From: Bacteroidota bacterium
GTDB lineage: Bacteria > Bacteroidota > Bacteroidia > AKYH767-A > JABDAW01
Direction of reading: 5' to 3'
DNA length: 6,960 bases
Assembly (NCBI GenBank): GCA_023251595.1
Contig: JAHEYM010000216.1
Coordinates: 1 to 6,960 of the forward strand
Shown: positions 3,817-6,960 of the stretch, piece after piece
How positions within the stretch are numbered: position 1 is the stretch's first letter
Layout of the letters: the number at the start of each line of letters is the position of its first letter
Position numbers and translations under genes: made by a program
Notes under the pieces: generated by a model
What the model was told of the DNA's origin: nothing
Databases searched by the model: none
Seen by the model: only the letters and a program-made list of their open reading frames with translations

Positions 3817-6243
3817 ATGATCAAAGAAAGCAAAACCGATACGGGTGTAGAAGAAATGCAATTCGAGCAGTTCCGTGCTGAAGTGCTTCGCGATTACCGC
3901 ATCGCCTGCGAAAGCAGACAGGCAAGTCTCCTCGGGCGCAAGGAAGTGCTGACCGGCAAGGCCAAATTCGGGATCTTCGGCGACGGGAAAGAAGTGGCAC
4001 AACTCGCAATGGCGAAAGTTTTTCGTCACGGCGATTTTCGTTCAGGATATTATCGCGATCAGACTTTCATGTTTGCTATCGAAGAATTTACGGTGAAACA
4101 GTTTTTCGCGCAGCTTTATGCTCATCCCTCCATAGAATTTGAACCCACGTCAGCCGGTCGCTCCATGAATGGTCATTTCGGAACAAGGAGTCTGAATGCC
4201 GATGGTTCATGGAAATCACTTACGTCGATGTACAATTCCTCTGCGGATGTTTCACCAACCGGTTCACAAATGCCGCGTTTATTAGGTCTGGCACTTGCCT
4301 CTAAACTTTATAGAAAAAATAAAGAATTAAATCAATATACAGATTTTTCAATTAACGGTAATGAAGTCGCTTTCGGAACGATCGGAGATGCAAGTACAAG
4401 CGAAGGAATGTTTTTTGAAACAATAAATGCCGCAGGTGTTCTTCAAGTGCCAATGGCGGTTTCTGTTTGGGATGATGGTTATGGAATTTCTGTTCCTTCG
4501 AAATATCAGACTACAAAACAAAGTATTTCAGAAGTGTTGAAAGGTTTTGAAGCGACTTCAGAAAAACCTGGATTTATTATATATACATGTAAGGGTTGGG
4601 ATTATGCCGGTCTCTGCGAAATGTACGAAAAAGGAATTGCAATTTGCAGAGAAAAACATGTGCCTGTTTTATTTCATATTCAGGAGATGACTCAACCGCA
4701 GGGTCATTCTACATCAGGTTCACACGAAAGATATAAAAGCAAAGAAAGACTTGCCTGGGAGGAAGAATTCGATTGCATCCGGAAAATGCGTGAATGGATT
4801 ACTTCAACCGGAATTTCTAATGAAGAAGAATTGAATAATATTGATGTTGAAGCAAAAAAATTCGTCACGGAATCGAGAAAAAAATCCTGGGATGAATTCA
4901 ATGAATCAATTAAATCTGAATTAAATGAAATAATTCATATCCTCGGTACACAAAGTTCTGAAAGTGCAAATGGTCCTTTTCTCCAAAAAATTGCTGATGA
5001 TTTGTCGCATGTGATTGATCCCAGTCGCAAAGATATTATAGCCGCGGTCAAACATGCAATAGCGATGATTGCGGGTGAAGAAACTGCGCTCAAAAAGAAT
5101 TTGTTGAGCTGGTATGAGAAATCAGTTACAGAAAATGCCGAGCGATATAATTCATATCTATATAGTCAATCGGAATGGAGCGCCATGAAAGTGACCGGAA
5201 TTCCGGCGGTATATAATCAGGATTCTGCTTTTGTGGACGGTCGTGAATTACTCCGAGAAAACTTTGACTATATATTTGAACATGATCCGTTAGTCGTCGC
5301 TTTTGGTGAAGATCTTGGTTTTATCGGAGATGTGAATCAGGGCTTCGCAGGTTTGCAACAAAAATATGGTGAGCTGAGAATAACAGACACCGGAATTCGT
5401 GAATGTACGATTGTCGGTCAAGGTATCGGACTTGCAACAAGAGGGCTTCGACCGATTGCAGAGATACAGTATCTCGATTATTTACTTTACGCGCTGCAAA
5501 TTTTAAGCGATGATCTCGCTACTTTGCATTATCGCACGAAGGGGGGACAAAAAGCACCGGTCATTATCCGCACACGTGGTCACAGACTGGAAGGAATCTG
5601 GCATTCGGGTTCACCACTCGGGATGATTATTAATGCTTTACGGGGTATATATATACTTGTCCCCAGAAACATGACTCAGGCAGCAGGATTTTATAATACA
5701 ATGCTTGCTTCCGACGATCCTGCATTAATTATAGAGCCTTTAAACGGATACAGATTAAAAGAACAATTACCTGCTAATATCGGAGATTACAGAATTGCGC
5801 TGGGTATTCCTGAAATCTTGAATGAAGGAAGTGATGTTACGCTGGTAACATACGGTTCCTGTTGCAGAATAGCGATGGAAGCTGTTAAAAGACTTGAGAC
5901 AAAAGGTATTTCCTGTGAATTAATTGATGTTCAGACTTTACTACCTTTCGATATTAATCATTTGATATGTAAATCGCTACAGAAAACGAACAAAATTGTT
6001 TTTATGGATGAAGATGTTCCCGGTGGAGCATCCGCTTTCATGATGCAGAAAGTACTGGAAGAACAAGGCGGTTATGCTTTTCTCGATGCTGCACCAAAAA
6101 CCTTGACTGCAAAAGAACATAGACCTGCTTACGGAACTGATGGCGATTATTTCTCAAATCCCAATGCTGAAGATGTATTCGATGTCGTTTATAATATGAT
6201 GAGTGAATACAATCCGGGACAATTTCCTGCACTCTATAAATAA
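3817..6243 (+). CDS. Fused E1 alpha/beta 2-oxo acid dehydrogenase (thiamine diphosphate)
   Basis: An 808-residue single-chain E1 of a 2-oxo acid dehydrogenase complex (pyruvate or branched-chain type). It decarboxylates the 2-oxo acid on thiamine diphosphate and passes the acyl group to the E2 lipoyl domain. Residues ~15-330 are E1 alpha, with the TPP motif starting GDASTSEG (190-197) and closing at WDDGYGISV (218-226), and a phosphorylation-loop-like QGHSTSGSHERY (295-306). A helical linker spans ~330-470. Residues ~472-800 are E1 beta: FGEDLGFIGDVNQG (496-509); TDTGIRE, whose E529 fits the glutamate contacting the TPP aminopyrimidine; WHSGSP with H596; and DEDVPGG (731-737). Fusion in this order is typical of Bacteroidota. 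I chose ATG 3817; TTG 3811 would add MF, and ATG 3856 would shorten it. The first ~200 bases are richer in G+C than the rest. The substrate cannot be read. Confidence 0.93.
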   Translation: MIKESKTDTGVEEMQFEQFRAEVLRDYRIACESRQASLLGRKEVLTGKAKFGIFGDGKEVAQLAMAKVFRHGDFRSGYYRDQTFMFAIEEFTVKQFFAQLYAHPSIEFEPTSAGRSMNGHFGTRSLNADGSWKSLTSMYNSSADVSPTGSQMPRLLGLALASKLYRKNKELNQYTDFSINGNEVAFGTIGDASTSEGMFFETINAAGVLQVPMAVSVWDDGYGISVPSKYQTTKQSISEVLKGFEATSEKPGFIIYTCKGWDYAGLCEMYEKGIAICREKHVPVLFHIQEMTQPQGHSTSGSHERYKSKERLAWEEEFDCIRKMREWITSTGISNEEELNNIDVEAKKFVTESRKKSWDEFNESIKSELNEIIHILGTQSSESANGPFLQKIADDLSHVIDPSRKDIIAAVKHAIAMIAGEETALKKNLLSWYEKSVTENAERYNSYLYSQSEWSAMKVTGIPAVYNQDSAFVDGRELLRENFDYIFEHDPLVVAFGEDLGFIGDVNQGFAGLQQKYGELRITDTGIRECTIVGQGIGLATRGLRPIAEIQYLDYLLYALQILSDDLATLHYRTKGGQKAPVIIRTRGHRLEGIWHSGSPLGMIINALRGIYILVPRNMTQAAGFYNTMLASDDPALIIEPLNGYRLKEQLPANIGDYRIALGIPEILNEGSDVTLVTYGSCCRIAMEAVKRLETKGISCELIDVQTLLPFDINHLICKSLQKTNKIVFMDEDVPGGASAFMMQKVLEEQGGYAFLDAAPKTLTAKEHRPAYGTDGDYFSNPNAEDVFDVVYNMMSEYNPGQFPALYK

Positions 6244-6267
6244 ATTCAAAATAATCAAAGAAACATC

Positions 6268-6960
6268 TTGCCGAAAATAATTCTATTTAATTTTTTCCGG
6301 CTCTTTATATTCCTGTTTCTACTTTTTGATTTCGGGAGAATCATTTTTTTGCTCTTCCATTATGATCATCTTTCCGGTATTCCGTTCGGGGAAATCATAG
6401 CCTGTTTCTGGAATTCGCTCTCGCTTGATCTCTCAACTGCATGTTACCTCTTAACAATTCCCTTTCTTTTGATGGTGATTAATTCTTTTCACCCTCGCCC
6501 TTTTTTCAATCGTATAACACGCTACTATTTATATCTGCTGATTTTTATTTACGCCGTTATTATTTCTTCAGAAATGGCATTGTACCACGAGTGGGGAACA
6601 AAATTGAATTATAAATCGCTCACCTATCTTCAGCACCCTTCGGAAGTGCTGAGAACGGCCTCATGGAGCGTTGGGTTACTCTCATTGTTATTTATAGCAA
6701 TTCAAACTTTCGCCGGAGTATATTGTTTTAGAAAATATTTCAACCTAAAAGATGTTCCGGTAAAAGGGAATAAATTATTCGCACTTTTACTTTTTCTTAT
6801 CTTCACTCCATTACTTTTTATCGGATTACGCGGAGGGATGAAAAAAATCCCGATTAATCAAAGCGCAAGTTATTATTCAACACACGATATCCTCAATCTT
6901 ACCGCGGTTAATTCAGGATGGAATCTGGTGCATAGTATCGTTCATAACATTCAAAGTCTC
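6268..6960 (+). CDS. LTA synthase-like sulfatase-family membrane protein, N-terminal part
   Basis: The frame runs from a TTG at 6268 to the window end (231 residues visible). An in-frame TAA, the E1 stop, lies just upstream and no ATG occurs before codon 69, so TTG is the likely start (MPKIILFNFFR). Five hydrophobic helices are visible, at about 12-31, 54-71, 86-106, 134-152 and 171-187, the N-terminal architecture of LtaS-type proteins. The block after the last helix, RGGMKKIPINQSASYYS followed by NLTAVNSGWNL, matches the stretch that links the membrane part to the extracytoplasmic phosphatase/sulfatase-like domain in Bacteroidota LTA-synthase-family proteins. FDFGRIIFLL and LDLSTACYLL are also family-like. 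Catalysis by such enzymes is transfer of phosphoglycerol or phosphoethanolamine outside the membrane; the nucleophile Thr and metal ligands lie beyond the window. Only 24 bases separate it from the E1 gene, so an operon is likely, though no functional link is evident. Confidence 0.85.
   Translation, partial: MPKIILFNFFRLFIFLFLLFDFGRIIFLLFHYDHLSGIPFGEIIACFWNSLSLDLSTACYLLTIPFLLMVINSFHPRPFFNRITRYYLYLLIFIYAVIISSEMALYHEWGTKLNYKSLTYLQHPSEVLRTASWSVGLLSLLFIAIQTFAGVYCFRKYFNLKDVPVKGNKLFALLLFLIFTPLLFIGLRGGMKKIPINQSASYYSTHDILNLTAVNSGWNLVHSIVHNIQSL

Noticed and set aside
3772..4029. Minus-strand open frame of 85 codons opposite the E1 start
   Set aside because: It lies antisense to the conserved N-terminus of the E1 protein and covers its promoter; the richer G+C there explains the lack of stops.

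Overview
The window most likely comes from a member of the phylum Bacteroidota. Four things point that way. The 2-oxo acid dehydrogenase E1 is a single-chain alpha-beta fusion with motifs typical of that phylum. Two genes carry promoter elements of the TAnnTTTG type that the Bacteroidota primary sigma factor reads. Shine-Dalgarno sequences are absent, with A-rich stretches before starts instead. Short G/C-rich palindromes of the kind scattered through these genomes sit between genes. The species cannot be named from the sequence.

Layout. Positions 3-950 (+) are the C-terminal two thirds of an aspartate kinase; its N-terminus lies before the window. A 16-base palindromic repeat follows its stop codon. 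Positions 1005-1874 (+) encode a nine-helix UbiA-family prenyltransferase whose motifs fit the menaquinone/MqnP-like branch. From about 1875 to 3410 the coding strand flips: small accessory genes lie on the minus strand. These are a zinc-ribbon protein (2010-2288), a truncated DinB-family fragment (2327-2569), and a tightly coupled DUF4160-DUF2442 pair (3389 down to 2839). They are separated by non-coding DNA with inverted repeats. A roughly 400-base intergenic region (3403-3810) holds two palindromes and the promoter of the next gene. Positions 3817-6243 (+) encode the fused E1 alpha/beta dehydrogenase. From 6268 to the window end runs the membrane half of an LTA-synthase-like sulfatase-family protein, which starts with TTG and is cut off before its catalytic domain.

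How it fits together. The plus-strand genes are core metabolism or envelope functions: lysine/threonine precursor synthesis, quinone prenylation, oxidative decarboxylation of 2-oxo acids, and cell-envelope polymer or lipid headgroup transfer. The E1 and LTA-synthase-like genes are 24 bases apart and probably share a transcript. The minus-strand block looks like an accessory insertion between core genes, with a gene remnant and repeat-rich edges. The most intriguing element is the DUF4160-DUF2442 pair, a two-gene module of unknown function with a promoter placed so close to the start codon that its mRNA may be leaderless. No RNA genes, CRISPR array or transposase genes were seen.
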